Part shown: positions 8,938 to 17,749 of the stretch, one piece after another
Layout of the letters: the number at the start of each line of letters is the position of its first letter
How positions within the stretch are numbered: the first letter of the stretch is position 1
Source of the DNA: Tepidibacter hydrothermalis
GTDB lineage: Bacteria > Bacillota > Clostridia > Peptostreptococcales > Peptostreptococcaceae
Assembly (NCBI RefSeq): GCF_029542625.1
Contig: NZ_CP120733.1
Span: 3,782,001-3,846,000, forward strand
DNA length: 64,000 nucleotides
Direction: 5' to 3'
Notes under the pieces: model-generated
Told to the model about the DNA's origin: nothing
The model's input: the letters and a program-made list of their open reading frames with translations, nothing else
Database searches by the model: none
Translations under genes and position numbers: made by a program

Positions 8938-10098
8938 TTATTCTTCTAAAGTAATTACATTAGTAACATCTATTTCATCAAATGGTCTTCCGTTATTTTT
9001 AGATTTTTTACTATGCACCATTATCTTTTTATCCGATGGGCTCCACTGTATAGGTATATAATATTCTCCTACAGAAATCAATGATTCTTTCTTTGTTTTT
9101 ACATCTACTACATAAACCCCTTCTTTTCCTTCTTCATTTGATATATATGATACCTTTGTTCCATCAGAAGACCATCTTGGGCCAAATATATAGCCCTCAG
9201 CTAAAAGCTCTTTTTGTTTCCCTTCTAAATCTGTAACTACCAATTCATTTACATTTTTATTAGGGTTTGATGTAAGCATAAGTAGTTGTTCTTTATTAGG
9301 AGATAAGCTAAAATTTTGAACATCATCTTTAACTAATTCTCTCTTTTCTTTTTTATTAATATCATAAACTTTTATTTTATCGTCATCTTTTGCTCCACGA
9401 TGTATTGTTACATAATATATCTTATCTTCAACTTTTATAGGATTTGTAATACTTAGACCATTTAATGGATCTTCATTTCCCATTACTCCACTTTCTACAT
9501 CCTTTATTTTATTTATAGTTCCATCAACATTTATAATAGCAAAACCTTTGATACTACTGCACGGCATAATTAGCTCTTCATCATTGATCCATCGAGCCTC
9601 GCTCAAATCATACTCATCTATAGATTTATCTGCAATTTTAGCTTTCGTATTTCCTTTTAAATCCGCAATATATCCTGTAGCTATTTTTTCAAATTCATTT
9701 CTATAAAACATATGCTTATTATTAGGAGAAATAATTGCGCCATCTTGGAATTTCGATTGATCTCCAATAATTTTTTGCTCTTTAGAATCTAAATCATATG
9801 AATAAAGACTTTTAGCTTCAAAGCTAGCCTTTAATTTTTCATTATCAATTTTTACTGGTTCTAATTCTTTATTTTCTTTTGTAATCACTACTTCATTTTC
9901 ATCTAACCAATCATGTCCTATTATACCTTCATAAGTATCAATTTTAGATGCAACAATGTCTGTTGCTAAAATATCTTTTGTATCCTTTATAATAGTTATA
10001 TTATCTTCTTGTCCTTCTGATTTATATTGTGCACATCCAATAGTTCCTATTAAAGAACTAATAATCAAAGTTCCTACTATTAGTTTTCTTTTTATCAT
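8938..10098 (-). CDS. TolB-like beta-propeller lipoprotein
   Basis: The 386-residue protein begins with a lipoprotein signal peptide ending LIGTIGC (lipidated Cys22). The rest consists of beta-propeller repeats of WD40/TolB type, for example SPNKEQLLMLTS, GPRWSSDGTKVSYIS and QWSPSDKKIMVHS. It should sit on the outer face of the membrane. It is the last gene of an apparent operon behind a response regulator and histidine kinase, with a 96-base gap, so it may modulate or be controlled by that sensor. AGGAGG precedes the ATG. The function is unknown beyond a scaffold or ligand-binding role. Confidence 0.82.
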   Translation of the reverse strand: MIKRKLIVGTLIISSLIGTIGCAQYKSEGQEDNITIIKDTKDILATDIVASKIDTYEGIIGHDWLDENEVVITKENKELEPVKIDNEKLKASFEAKSLYSYDLDSKEQKIIGDQSKFQDGAIISPNNKHMFYRNEFEKIATGYIADLKGNTKAKIADKSIDEYDLSEARWINDEELIMPCSSIKGFAIINVDGTINKIKDVESGVMGNEDPLNGLSITNPIKVEDKIYYVTIHRGAKDDDKIKVYDINKKEKRELVKDDVQNFSLSPNKEQLLMLTSNPNKNVNELVVTDLEGKQKELLAEGYIFGPRWSSDGTKVSYISNEEGKEGVYVVDVKTKKESLISVGEYYIPIQWSPSDKKIMVHSKKSKNNGRPFDEIDVTNVITLEE

Positions 10099-10194
10099 TT
10101 TTCAATTCCTCCTTATTTTGTATAGGTATACTATATCCAATTAATTTTTCAAAAGAATATCTAAATGTTTCAGAACTGTAAACTTTTTTATTTT

Positions 10195-11646
10195 TTATAA
10201 GGCTGGGAAAGAAATCAAAAATGTGCTTCCTTTTTCTTTTGTATCTAATAATGAAATAGTTCCTTGTTGTTTCTCTATTAATTCTTTTACAAGAGGAAGC
10301 CCTAACCCTGTTCCTCCATGATGTTTAGATCTATCTCTATTTACTGTGTAAAAAGGTTCAAATATCTTGTCTCTTGCTTTTTTTGGAATACCAATTCCTG
10401 TATCTGCTACTTCTATAAATACTTTTTTATCCTTAGTATAACTATTAATTAATATTTTTCCTTGAGGTTCATTATATTTTATTGCATTGTCTATTAAATT
10501 AATAAAAATATGCATTAAATTTTCTCTATCTCCTAGAATACAACTAGATTGTATACTTTGTATTATATTAATATTAAACTTTTTAGCTTTTCCTTGCATT
10601 CGACTACAGATTTCTTCTAATATATCTTTCACATCTATTCTTTCAGATTGAACTTCAAAATCATATTTTTGCAATGAGGATAAATACAAACTCTTCTCTA
10701 CCATTTCATATAATCTTTGCGTCTCTTTTACTATATTAACTTTTGCATCTTTCAGTAAATTTTCATCCTCTGGATATATATCTAGCATATCCATATATGT
10801 TTTTATAACTGTAAGAGGAGTTTTAAATTCATGTGTTATATTCCCAATAAAAGTTTTCTGCTGATTTTCTAATGCTTTTAATTTTTGTACTGCAAGTTTT
10901 AGCTTTTTGTGTTCTTCTTCCATTTCTTTTATATTTTTTTCGATTTGACTACTCATATAATAGATGTCTTCACTTAACTCACCAAGTTCATCATTTCTTT
11001 TAAGAGGAACAATAGTATTATATACTCCTTTTTTAATATCCAATGTACCTTTTCTAAGATTAACAATATTTTTAGAAATTTTACCAGAATAAATGTATGC
11101 ACAAATAAAACTAAGTACAAACACAATAGTTCCTATACTTATAAAAAGCGATTTTATATCTCTATAAAAATCAATATCTTTTTTAAGAGAATAATGAAAT
11201 TTAATAACTCCTATCTGATCTACATTATAAAGAGGAGCCATGTATTCTATTGAGTCTCCTACGATTTTATATGCTATTTGATTCTTAAGAGATTTAGAAA
11301 GTATATCTTTAACATCTATACTAGAATTATACGACATAGAATTGAATATTTCTTTTCCATCCATATCATATATTGCAGTATGTATTCCATTTATTGAATT
11401 CAGATATAGTACAATTTGTTGTGCATTTTTGTATAAAAATTGTTCTGTATCTTCTATTGCTGCTGTACTACTTATTTGTCTGATATATGTATTTGTAATT
11501 TTAGCCTGTTGATTTAAATAAGTTTCATAATTCTTCTTTTGATTATTTTGTATTCCTCTCAATACTAATGTACTGAGTATACTCACTGTCAAAAGTAAAA
11601 GTAGTCCCAAAAATATACTGAATTTTATCTTTATACTAACCTTCAT
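10195..11646 (-). CDS. Sensor histidine kinase (HAMP, HisKA, HATPase)
   Basis: The 483-residue kinase has TM1 near 10-30, an extracellular sensor of about 125 residues, TM2 near 163-185, HAMP, then ITHEFKTPLTVIKTY with the phosphorylated His, and N, G1 and G2 boxes (LIDNAIKYNE, DTGIGIP, GGTGLGLP). It phosphorylates the response regulator encoded just upstream, whose reading frame it overlaps by 11 bases. I chose ATG 11646, which has TAGGTGA 6-7 bases upstream; a GTG at 11655 is the alternative. The sensed signal is unknown, but the downstream propeller lipoprotein is a candidate accessory. Confidence 0.92.
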   Translation of the reverse strand: MKVSIKIKFSIFLGLLLLLTVSILSTLVLRGIQNNQKKNYETYLNQQAKITNTYIRQISSTAAIEDTEQFLYKNAQQIVLYLNSINGIHTAIYDMDGKEIFNSMSYNSSIDVKDILSKSLKNQIAYKIVGDSIEYMAPLYNVDQIGVIKFHYSLKKDIDFYRDIKSLFISIGTIVFVLSFICAYIYSGKISKNIVNLRKGTLDIKKGVYNTIVPLKRNDELGELSEDIYYMSSQIEKNIKEMEEEHKKLKLAVQKLKALENQQKTFIGNITHEFKTPLTVIKTYMDMLDIYPEDENLLKDAKVNIVKETQRLYEMVEKSLYLSSLQKYDFEVQSERIDVKDILEEICSRMQGKAKKFNINIIQSIQSSCILGDRENLMHIFINLIDNAIKYNEPQGKILINSYTKDKKVFIEVADTGIGIPKKARDKIFEPFYTVNRDRSKHHGGTGLGLPLVKELIEKQQGTISLLDTKEKGSTFLISFPAL

Positions 11647-12331
11647 AGACTTCACCTATAGCTTTATATCCTACTCTATATACTGTCTGTATTATATTTT
11701 CATAAGGTTTATTTAGTTTTTTTCTAAGTCTTTGAATGTGAATATCTACTGTACGAGTTCCTCCAATATACTCCATTCCCCAGATCAAATCTAAAAGCTC
11801 CTCTCTCGTATATACTCTATCTAAATTTGATAACAAAAGAACTAACAGATTAAATTCCTTAGGTGTAAACTCTATTTCTTCTCCTTTTATAAGAACTTTT
11901 CTTTGTTTTAACAAGACTTTCAAATCTTTAATTTGTATATCTTTGTCTTCAGATTTACTAGAGCTTTTATTTAATCTCCTAAGTAGAGACTTAACCCTTG
12001 CTATTATTTCTCTTATATCAAATGGCTTTGTTATATAGTCATCAGCCCCTAGCTCTAATCCTAATACTTTGTCTACAATATCGCTTTTTGAAGTAAGCAT
12101 AACAATTCCTAAATCTTCTCTGTTATCTAATTTTCTGCACACTTCAAATCCATCCATTTTTGGCATCATTATATCTATAATAATCACATTAGGGTTAAAG
12201 CTTTTTATTTTATTTAATGCTTCTTCTCCATTATAAGCAGTTTCAACACTATAATTTTCTTTTTTAAAAGCATATGCAATTAAATCAGCAATACTCTTTT
12301 CATCATCTACTACTAATATTCTTTCTTCCAT
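11636..12331 (-). CDS. OmpR/PhoB-family response regulator
   Basis: The 231-residue regulator has a receiver domain with the acidic pair DD near 9-10, phospho-acceptor Asp53 (IIDIMMPKMDG) and Lys in SKSDIV, followed by a winged-helix DNA-binding domain ending in RTVDIHIQRLRKKL and TVYRVGYK. It is the first gene of the regulator-kinase-lipoprotein operon and probably controls that operon and unlinked genes. AAAGGATG upstream supports the ATG. No target operator could be recognised. Confidence 0.94.
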   Translation of the reverse strand: MEERILVVDDEKSIADLIAYAFKKENYSVETAYNGEEALNKIKSFNPNVIIIDIMMPKMDGFEVCRKLDNREDLGIVMLTSKSDIVDKVLGLELGADDYITKPFDIREIIARVKSLLRRLNKSSSKSEDKDIQIKDLKVLLKQRKVLIKGEEIEFTPKEFNLLVLLLSNLDRVYTREELLDLIWGMEYIGGTRTVDIHIQRLRKKLNKPYENIIQTVYRVGYKAIGEVYEG

Positions 12332-12399
12332 ACGTTCTCATCCTTTCTATTTATATAAATATATCCTATATATAATAGAATTTAAACTATTTTATTATA

Positions 12400-12447
12400 C
12401 AAAAGAACAACCGCACTGGAATTCATATTATCCAATACGGTTGTTTG
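12400..12447 (-). terminator. Rho-independent terminator after the EamA transporter
   Basis: AACAACCG pairs with CGGTTGTT and CTGGA with TCCA inside; on the minus strand the hairpin is followed by TTCTTTTG. Confidence 0.75.
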
Positions 12448-12454
12448 TCTTTAA

Positions 12455-13339
12455 TTATTCATTATTTTTATCTAGTCTCTTTTCAGGATAAGAATTTATA
12501 ATCAAACCACAGAATAAAAGTAAAACACCTACCATTGAAATAACTGTTAGCTTTTCATTAAATATCATAACTCCAAGCATAGCTGCTGTAAGTGGTTCTG
12601 CTAATGTTAAAGTAACAGCTTTAGGTGTTGATATGTTAACTAGTCCATATGCAAATAGGGTATACGCTAAAGCAGTTGCCACTATTCCCAAATGAAGTGT
12701 TACCATAATTCCACGTGTTGTTAATACCCAACTTAAGTCATTCACAAATAAAATTGGAGATAACATAACTGCACTTATCATAAATACCAATCCATTAACT
12801 GCATCGCTAGGTGAATCTTGAAACAGCTTTTGAGATACTCTTACATATACTGCATAGGATAGACCTGCACCTAATGCTAAAATTGAACCAAGCACATTCA
12901 TATTGATAGAATCTTGTCCGCTAAAAAGCAAAATACATCCAACAATAGATACTATAGTAGCTATAATCCACCTTCTACTAAGTTTCTTTTCCATAAAATA
13001 TTCGATAATTCCTGAAAAAACAGGGGCACTTCCTATTGCTAAAACAGTACCAAGTGCTACACCTGTTTTTGATACTCCAGAAAAGAAAAGTGGTTGATAA
13101 AAAGCCATACATGTAGATGCTATCAATAGTAATTTCTTATCCAACTGAATTTTAGTTTTAAATGAACCTGTTATTATTGCTATAAAAAACAAAGTACTTC
13201 CTCCTATTGCCATACGAATTGCACCAATTGCAATTGAATTAGCATTTTCCGGAGCAAAAGCCTGTGCAGAACCTGTTGTCCCCCATAATACTGCTGCCAT
13301 TAATACTAATAACTGTCCTGTTATATTAGATTGTTTCAT
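12455..13339 (-). CDS. EamA/DMT-superfamily transporter
   Basis: This 294-residue protein has ten hydrophobic segments arranged as two EamA halves. The first half starts AAVLWGTTGSAQAFAPEN and the second carries ALGAGLSYAVYVRVSQ and LAEPLTAAMLGV, the typical family signature. Such proteins export metabolites or amino acids or take up solutes; the substrate is not predictable. It has its own ribosome site and a terminator after it. The AraC-type regulator upstream on the same strand, with a 94-base gap, may control it. Confidence 0.9.
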   Translation of the reverse strand: MKQSNITGQLLVLMAAVLWGTTGSAQAFAPENANSIAIGAIRMAIGGSTLFFIAIITGSFKTKIQLDKKLLLIASTCMAFYQPLFFSGVSKTGVALGTVLAIGSAPVFSGIIEYFMEKKLSRRWIIATIVSIVGCILLFSGQDSINMNVLGSILALGAGLSYAVYVRVSQKLFQDSPSDAVNGLVFMISAVMLSPILFVNDLSWVLTTRGIMVTLHLGIVATALAYTLFAYGLVNISTPKAVTLTLAEPLTAAMLGVMIFNEKLTVISMVGVLLLFCGLIINSYPEKRLDKNNE

Positions 13340-13433
13340 AACTTTCTCCTCCTAAAATATTTACATAGATTACAAGCTCTAAGATATAAGTTCTTATAAC
13401 CATAATAAAATATATAGGAATAAAATACTTTGC

Positions 13434-14168
13434 TTAAACTCGGTATATTTTACCCTTTTCTCGGTATATTTTTCGATACGTACTTGGTGATATAGATTCA
13501 TGATTCTTAAATAGCCTAGTAAGTGATGACTGCTGCTCATATCCTACAAGTTGAGAAATCATAAGTAAACTTAATTCTGTATCTACTAAGTATTCTTTTG
13601 CTTTTTCTAATCTTAATTTTTGAATATACGCATTTGGTGTCATGGCAGTTTTTTTATTGAACCATTCGATATAGTAAGATATATTAAAATTTTCAATTGC
13701 TGCTAATTCTTGAATTGATATAGATTTTTCAAAATTATTATGAATATACTGTATAGAAATTGGCTTTGTATCCTCAGTTAAAAAACGACATGCATAGTTT
13801 ACTAAGTCTCCTAATGCTCTTTTATTTGATCTTTGAGTCTCTTCCTGCAAAAGATATCTTATAGCCTTCCATCTATCATCAAGAATCTGATGAAGCTCAT
13901 ATTTAAATATATCTCCTAATACAGTAGGATTAATTGTTTTGGGAATATCTAGTACTAAAAATTTATTTATATTGTCAGAATAGAATGAATGAGAACATTT
14001 AGGAGGAAGAAAAAACAAATGTTTTTCATCTAGACTCAGCTCATGATTATCTGTTTTTATAGATAAATTACCTTGAAGGGGGAGTATTAACTGAGCATAC
14101 GAGTGATCATGTGTATACGATATGTTTGTATAAGTCCTAGTCTCGCATAATAAATTGTTTGATTCCAT
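13434..14168 (-). CDS. AraC-family regulator with N-terminal cupin
   Basis: The 244-residue protein has an N-terminal cupin-like ligand domain (HDHSYAQLILPLQGNLSIK, residues about 20-75) and a C-terminal double helix-turn-helix of AraC type (LRLEKAKEYLVDTELSLLMI, then VGYEQQSSLTRLFKNH). Such proteins activate neighbouring genes when a small molecule binds the cupin. It lies between a MarR gene and an EamA transporter on the same strand, so the transporter is a likely target. The Shine-Dalgarno AGGAGG is 7 bases from the ATG. The ligand is unknown. Confidence 0.9.
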   Translation of the reverse strand: MESNNLLCETRTYTNISYTHDHSYAQLILPLQGNLSIKTDNHELSLDEKHLFFLPPKCSHSFYSDNINKFLVLDIPKTINPTVLGDIFKYELHQILDDRWKAIRYLLQEETQRSNKRALGDLVNYACRFLTEDTKPISIQYIHNNFEKSISIQELAAIENFNISYYIEWFNKKTAMTPNAYIQKLRLEKAKEYLVDTELSLLMISQLVGYEQQSSLTRLFKNHESISPSTYRKIYREKGKIYRV

Positions 14169-14203
14169 AGTTGTCCTCCTATTCTCATATTCTATCTTAA
14201 GAT

Positions 14204-14644
14204 TTAATCAGATATCTTTTTTGTTGTGCTTAAAACAAATTTAATTGCTGCAAAGTATGCCTCTTTCTCTTCATCACTCAATTTATCTACTTTTGCTAAA
14301 ATACCATTAGAGACTACTTCTAGCAAATCTGTACTGAAGGATTCTCCCTCTTCAGTCAAAACTAAATGAGTAACTCTCTTATCTTTTTCACTTTTTATTT
14401 TCTCAATCAATCCAAACTCTATTAATCTGTTAGCTACAGGTGTAAATGCTCCCTTTACAAGGTTCAGTCTATGGCTTGTTTCAGACATAGTTATTCCATT
14501 ACCATACTTGATAATTATAAGAGCTTTTATATGAGTATCCTTTAGTCCCTCTTTTATTTCAAAATCATCATTTATTTTAGAGAAAAATGTGTTTTCAATG
14601 GTATAATTCAATTCAAAAATACTGCTAATATCAATATTGCACAT
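14204..14644 (-). CDS. MarR-family transcriptional repressor
   Basis: The 146-residue winged-helix protein shows the MarR layout: GITMSETSHRLNLVKGAFTPVANRLIEFGLIEKIKSEKDKR spans the recognition helix and wing (residues about 50-95). It is divergent from a MATE pump, and the intergenic region carries two copies of one palindromic site, one upstream of the pump's -10 box and one on its start region. The simplest reading is that this protein represses the pump and itself until a toxic compound binds. The ribosome site is GAGGTGATG. The AraC gene follows after 35 bases, perhaps in the same transcript. Confidence 0.92.
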   Translation of the reverse strand: MCNIDISSIFELNYTIENTFFSKINDDFEIKEGLKDTHIKALIIIKYGNGITMSETSHRLNLVKGAFTPVANRLIEFGLIEKIKSEKDKRVTHLVLTEEGESFSTDLLEVVSNGILAKVDKLSDEEKEAYFAAIKFVLSTTKKISD

Positions 14645-14700
14645 TTTTTCATCACCTCTTCTTCATTTCATTATATCACATCATTTTATTTAATTGGATA

Positions 14701-14720
14701 ATAGTTCAAATTAAAACTAT
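14701..14720. promoter_or_regulatory. MarR operator candidate, copy 1
   Basis: ATAGTTCAAATTAAAACTAT is a symmetric site of the form AGTT-N2-AATT-N2-AACT. It lies upstream of the pump's -10 box (TATAAT at 14749-14754). The core is repeated at 14757-14776. Confidence 0.72.
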
Positions 14721-14756
14721 TTGATTATTATAAAAAGCCATGTTATTATATAATAA

Positions 14757-14776
14757 AGTTCAAATTAAAACTATTT
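14757..14776. promoter_or_regulatory. MarR operator candidate, copy 2
   Basis: AGTTCAAATTAAAACTATTT is an exact 20-bp repeat of 14703-14722, 54 bp away. It covers the expected start of transcription of the MATE gene and ends just before its ribosome site, so bound repressor would block the promoter. Confidence 0.72.
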
Positions 14777-14798
14777 TTTCTAAAAAGAGGTGTTTCTT

Positions 14799-16157
14799 AT
14801 GGATAAAACTAAACAACTAGGAACTGAACCTATTGGTAAATTACTTACTCAATATTCAGTTCCTGCAATAATCGCAATGATAGTAAATGCGGTTTACAAT
14901 ATTATTGATAGAATCTTCATAGCCCAATATGCTGGTGAAAGTGCTTTAGCGGGCTTAACAGTTACATTTCCAATAATGATGCTAATAATAGCTTTTGCTA
15001 GTTTAATAGGTTCTGGTAGCGCTTCAATTATGGCTATCAAACTTGGAAAAAATGATAAAGAGGGTGTTAGTCAAACATTTGGTAACTCGTTAACTCTAGG
15101 CTCTATTGTAGCCGTCTTATTTATGATAGTATGTTACCCAAACATGAATTTTGTATTATCTTTATTAGGAGCAAACTCGAGTTTACTTTCATATGCTGCT
15201 GATTATATGAATATAATTCTGATTGGTTTCATATTTCAAATGACGTCATTTGTTTTAAGTAGCTCTGTAAGAATAGAAGGTAATCCTATGCTTTCTATGA
15301 CATCAATGTTAGTTGGTGCAATAACAAATATTATTCTTGACTATGTTTTTATAGGTGTTCTTAGTTGGGGTGTTAAAGGTGCTGCTATAGCAACTGTTGC
15401 AGGTCAAATTCTAGGATTTTTAGTTTTACTTTCTTTCTATATGAGAAAAAGAAGTATATTGTTGATCACAAAAGAAAATTTCATTCCCAAATTCGAGGAA
15501 ATTAAAGATATAGTTAGTGTAGGATTTACTTCATTTCTATCAACTATTGGAGCAAGTGTAGCTTCAGTGTTTTTAAATCGTTCATTAATTACGTATGGAG
15601 GAAATGCTGCTATAACTGCTATAGGTGCTATAAGCAGTTTGTCTACTTTATTTTTAATGCCAATGATAGGAATTCAGCAAGGTATGCAACCAATAATAAG
15701 CTACAATCATGGTTCAATGTTTAAGGATAGAGTGAATAAAACTTTGCTGTTAAGTGTTGTAGTATCATCTTTATTTGCTGTAATAGTGTTTATTTGCTTA
15801 CAACTGTACCCTGAAGCTTTCATGTCTATGTTCTTAAGTAAAGAATCTAGTACTATGCAGGTGGCTGTTACAGGATTAAGATATTATATACTTATGTTAC
15901 CAGGATTAGGTATTGGCTTTATTGGATCAGCATATTTTCAAGCAATTGCTAAGAGTAAAGAGGCAATAATTTTAGGCTCTCTTAGACAGTTTATATTATT
16001 GATTCCTCTTGTTATAATCTTACCAAAATTATTTGGTCTAACAGGAGTATGGTTATCTACTCCTGTAGCTGATGCTATCACAATATTAGCAACAGCTGTA
16101 CTATTAATTAAGGATATTAGGACTCCTTATGAAAAAGTACTGATGAAGACAAACTAA
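14799..16157 (+). CDS. MATE-family multidrug/toxin efflux pump
   Basis: The 452-residue protein has twelve hydrophobic segments. The N-terminus EPIGKLLTQYSVPAIIAMIV and VYNIIDRIFIAQY match the MepA/NorM-like MATE family, which exports cationic drugs using sodium or proton gradients. The start is ATG 14799 with AAAGAGG just upstream; a GTG at 14790 would overlap that site. The gene is divergent from a MarR repressor and its promoter is bracketed by two identical palindromic sites, so induction by a substrate drug is likely. A strong bidirectional terminator follows. Confidence 0.94.
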   Translation: MDKTKQLGTEPIGKLLTQYSVPAIIAMIVNAVYNIIDRIFIAQYAGESALAGLTVTFPIMMLIIAFASLIGSGSASIMAIKLGKNDKEGVSQTFGNSLTLGSIVAVLFMIVCYPNMNFVLSLLGANSSLLSYAADYMNIILIGFIFQMTSFVLSSSVRIEGNPMLSMTSMLVGAITNIILDYVFIGVLSWGVKGAAIATVAGQILGFLVLLSFYMRKRSILLITKENFIPKFEEIKDIVSVGFTSFLSTIGASVASVFLNRSLITYGGNAAITAIGAISSLSTLFLMPMIGIQQGMQPIISYNHGSMFKDRVNKTLLLSVVVSSLFAVIVFICLQLYPEAFMSMFLSKESSTMQVAVTGLRYYILMLPGLGIGFIGSAYFQAIAKSKEAIILGSLRQFILLIPLVIILPKLFGLTGVWLSTPVADAITILATAVLLIKDIRTPYEKVLMKTN

Positions 16158-16175
16158 TAATCTATTTATTCCACT

Positions 16176-16226
16176 AAAAAAGAAATCTATCCACTAAATT
16201 TTTCTATGGATAGATTTCTTTTTTAT
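16176..16226. terminator. Bidirectional terminator between the MATE and NUDIX genes
   Basis: AAAAAAGAAATCTATCCA (16176-16193) pairs perfectly with TGGATAGATTTCTTTTTT (16207-16224), giving U-tracts on both strands. Confidence 0.93.
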
Positions 16227-16239
16227 GTTTTATAATACT

Positions 16240-16683
16240 TTAATAATTATAAAATATTTCTACATTATTCTCTGCTTCTTTTTTATTTCTCAATTTTATC
16301 AATAAATCTTTTACAAATCCACCCAAGTCATAGTTTTCAATTTCTTGTAGATCTACCCATTCATAACCATCTGCCTCGTCATTTAGCTGTACATTAGTTG
16401 AATCTGTTTTACATGTATAATCAATAAAAATAAAATGTTTTTTCGAATGAAATTTATTACTATATACACTTTCTTTCAAACTAATTAGTTTAATATCATA
16501 TATGTGTAGGCCAGTCTCTTCTAATATTTCTCGCCTCAAAGCATCTTCCATTTTTTCACCTAGTTCAATATGTCCACCAGGTATCACATATTGATTATTC
16601 CATTTATGTGATTTACAAAGAAGAATTTTCCCTTCTGGATTGAAAATTATAGCTCCAACAGTAGGTTCTGGATATTGTTTCAT
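16240..16683 (-). CDS. NUDIX hydrolase
   Basis: The 147-residue protein carries a complete Nudix box, G-H-I-E-L-G-E followed by RREILEETGL (GX5EX7REUXEEXGU). It hydrolyses a nucleoside diphosphate linked to another moiety, with Mg2+; the substrate is not predictable. I chose ATG 16683 because AGGAG lies 7 bases upstream; an upstream in-frame ATG at 16701 has only a weak site and overlaps the preceding gene. It is directly downstream of an HxlR regulator (10-base gap), so it may be part of the same redox-responsive transcript. Confidence 0.9.
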   Translation of the reverse strand: MKQYPEPTVGAIIFNPEGKILLCKSHKWNNQYVIPGGHIELGEKMEDALRREILEETGLHIYDIKLISLKESVYSNKFHSKKHFIFIDYTCKTDSTNVQLNDEADGYEWVDLQEIENYDLGGFVKDLLIKLRNKKEAENNVEIFYNY

Positions 16684-16693
16684 ATTCTCACTC

Positions 16694-17029
16694 CTATTCA
16701 TTTTCTCTTCCCCATTTGTGCATAGTATCTAATATAGGCATAACAGAATATCCCTTTTTAGTCAAAGAATATTCAACCTTAGGTGGTACTTCATTATATT
16801 GCTTTCTATTTATTAACCCGTCAGCTTCTAGTTCCTTGAGTTTTTGACTTAACATTTTATGAGTTATACCAGGCATAAGACGTCTTAATTCATTATATCT
16901 ATGTATACCTTCTTTACCAAGATGCCAAAGAATAACAAGTTTCCACTTACCACCTATTACAGATAGAGTATCCTCTAAGCAACATTTTAATTTTCCTTTT
17001 TCATCTACTTGTATTTCTGGTGTACTCAT
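16694..17029 (-). CDS. HxlR-family winged-helix regulator
   Basis: The 111-residue protein has the HxlR signature IGGKWKLVILWHLGKEGIHR and LRRLMPGITHKMLSQKLKEL. It has vicinal cysteines (KCCLED, residues 15-16) at the place where YodB/HypR-type members carry their redox-sensing Cys. It is divergent from a nitroreductase, a classic arrangement for quinone, diamide or electrophile sensing. A 23-bp dyad and a second hairpin-like dyad lie between the two genes. AGGAGG precedes the ATG. Regulation of both flanking units is a strong inference. Confidence 0.93.
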   Translation of the reverse strand: MSTPEIQVDEKGKLKCCLEDTLSVIGGKWKLVILWHLGKEGIHRYNELRRLMPGITHKMLSQKLKELEADGLINRKQYNEVPPKVEYSLTKKGYSVMPILDTMHKWGRENE

Positions 17030-17048
17030 AATTACCTCCTAACTACCC

Positions 17049-17071
17049 TTTTAGGTAGTATATACCTAAAA
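17049..17071. promoter_or_regulatory. Dyad operator candidate between HxlR and nitroreductase genes
   Basis: TTTTAGGTA (17049-17057) and TACCTAAAA (17063-17071) are perfect inverted arms separated by 5 bases. A second dyad, AAAAAGT with ACTTTTT (17068-17085), overlaps its end. The site is 20 bases upstream of the HxlR start and fits autoregulation plus control of the divergent nitroreductase. Confidence 0.65.
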
Positions 17072-17150
17072 AGTGCGTACTTTTTAATTATATTATATGG
17101 ATATAAAATAATATATACAAGGTAAGTATAATAGAGAAGGAGGTTTAGAT

Positions 17151-17660
17151 ATGGAAATAATAAAAGGTATTATAGAAAGAAGAAGTATTAGGAAATATAC
17201 AGAAGAAAAAATATCTGACGAAAAAATAAAAGAAATATTGAAAGCAGGTATGTACGCTCCATCAGGTGGAAATGCTCAACCGTGGGATTTTGTAGTAATT
17301 AAAGATAAGAAACTTCTAACTGAAATTACTAAAGTTCATTCTTATTCCCATTCATTGAAAGAAGCAGATTGTGGTATTATCGTATGTGGGAATCTTAAAA
17401 AAGAAAAGTTTAAAGATTTGTGGATTCAAGACTGTTCAGCTGCTACTCAAAACATACTTTTAGCTGCTCATTCATTAGGCCTTGGATCTGTATGGCTTGG
17501 ATTATATCCTGAAATGGATAGAGTAGATGGTGTTAGAGATATTATAAATGCTCCAGAAAATATTATTCCTTTTTCTATAATTTCTCTAGGTTATCCGGCA
17601 GAAAAAAAATCTATTCCAGATAGATATGATGAAAGTAATATACATTATGAGCAGTGGTAA
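17151..17660 (+). CDS. Nitroreductase-family FMN oxidoreductase
   Basis: The 169-residue protein begins IIERRSIRKYTEEKIS, the FMN-phosphate-binding arginine motif of the nitroreductase family, then APSGGNAQPWDFVVI, and ends with GLGSVWLGLYP and SLGYPAEK. It reduces nitro compounds, quinones or related electrophiles with NAD(P)H. It lies opposite an HxlR-type redox regulator and probably belongs to its regulon. AGAAGGAGG gives a strong start. A terminator hairpin at 17700 follows, preceded by a second hairpin at 17670-17690. Confidence 0.93.
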   Translation: MEIIKGIIERRSIRKYTEEKISDEKIKEILKAGMYAPSGGNAQPWDFVVIKDKKLLTEITKVHSYSHSLKEADCGIIVCGNLKKEKFKDLWIQDCSAATQNILLAAHSLGLGSVWLGLYPEMDRVDGVRDIINAPENIIPFSIISLGYPAEKKSIPDRYDESNIHYEQW

Positions 17661-17699
17661 TATAAGTGCAGAAGTTATATGATAACTTCTAGCTTATAG

Positions 17700-17733
17700 A
17701 AAAAATCTTCTACCTATTGATAGAAGATTTTTT
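17700..17733. terminator. Bidirectional terminator
   Basis: AAAAAATCTTCTA pairs with TAGAAGATTTTTT around an 8-base loop. It separates the convergent nitroreductase and HAD genes. Confidence 0.93.
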
Positions 17734-17749
17734 AATATTATTGTATTAT

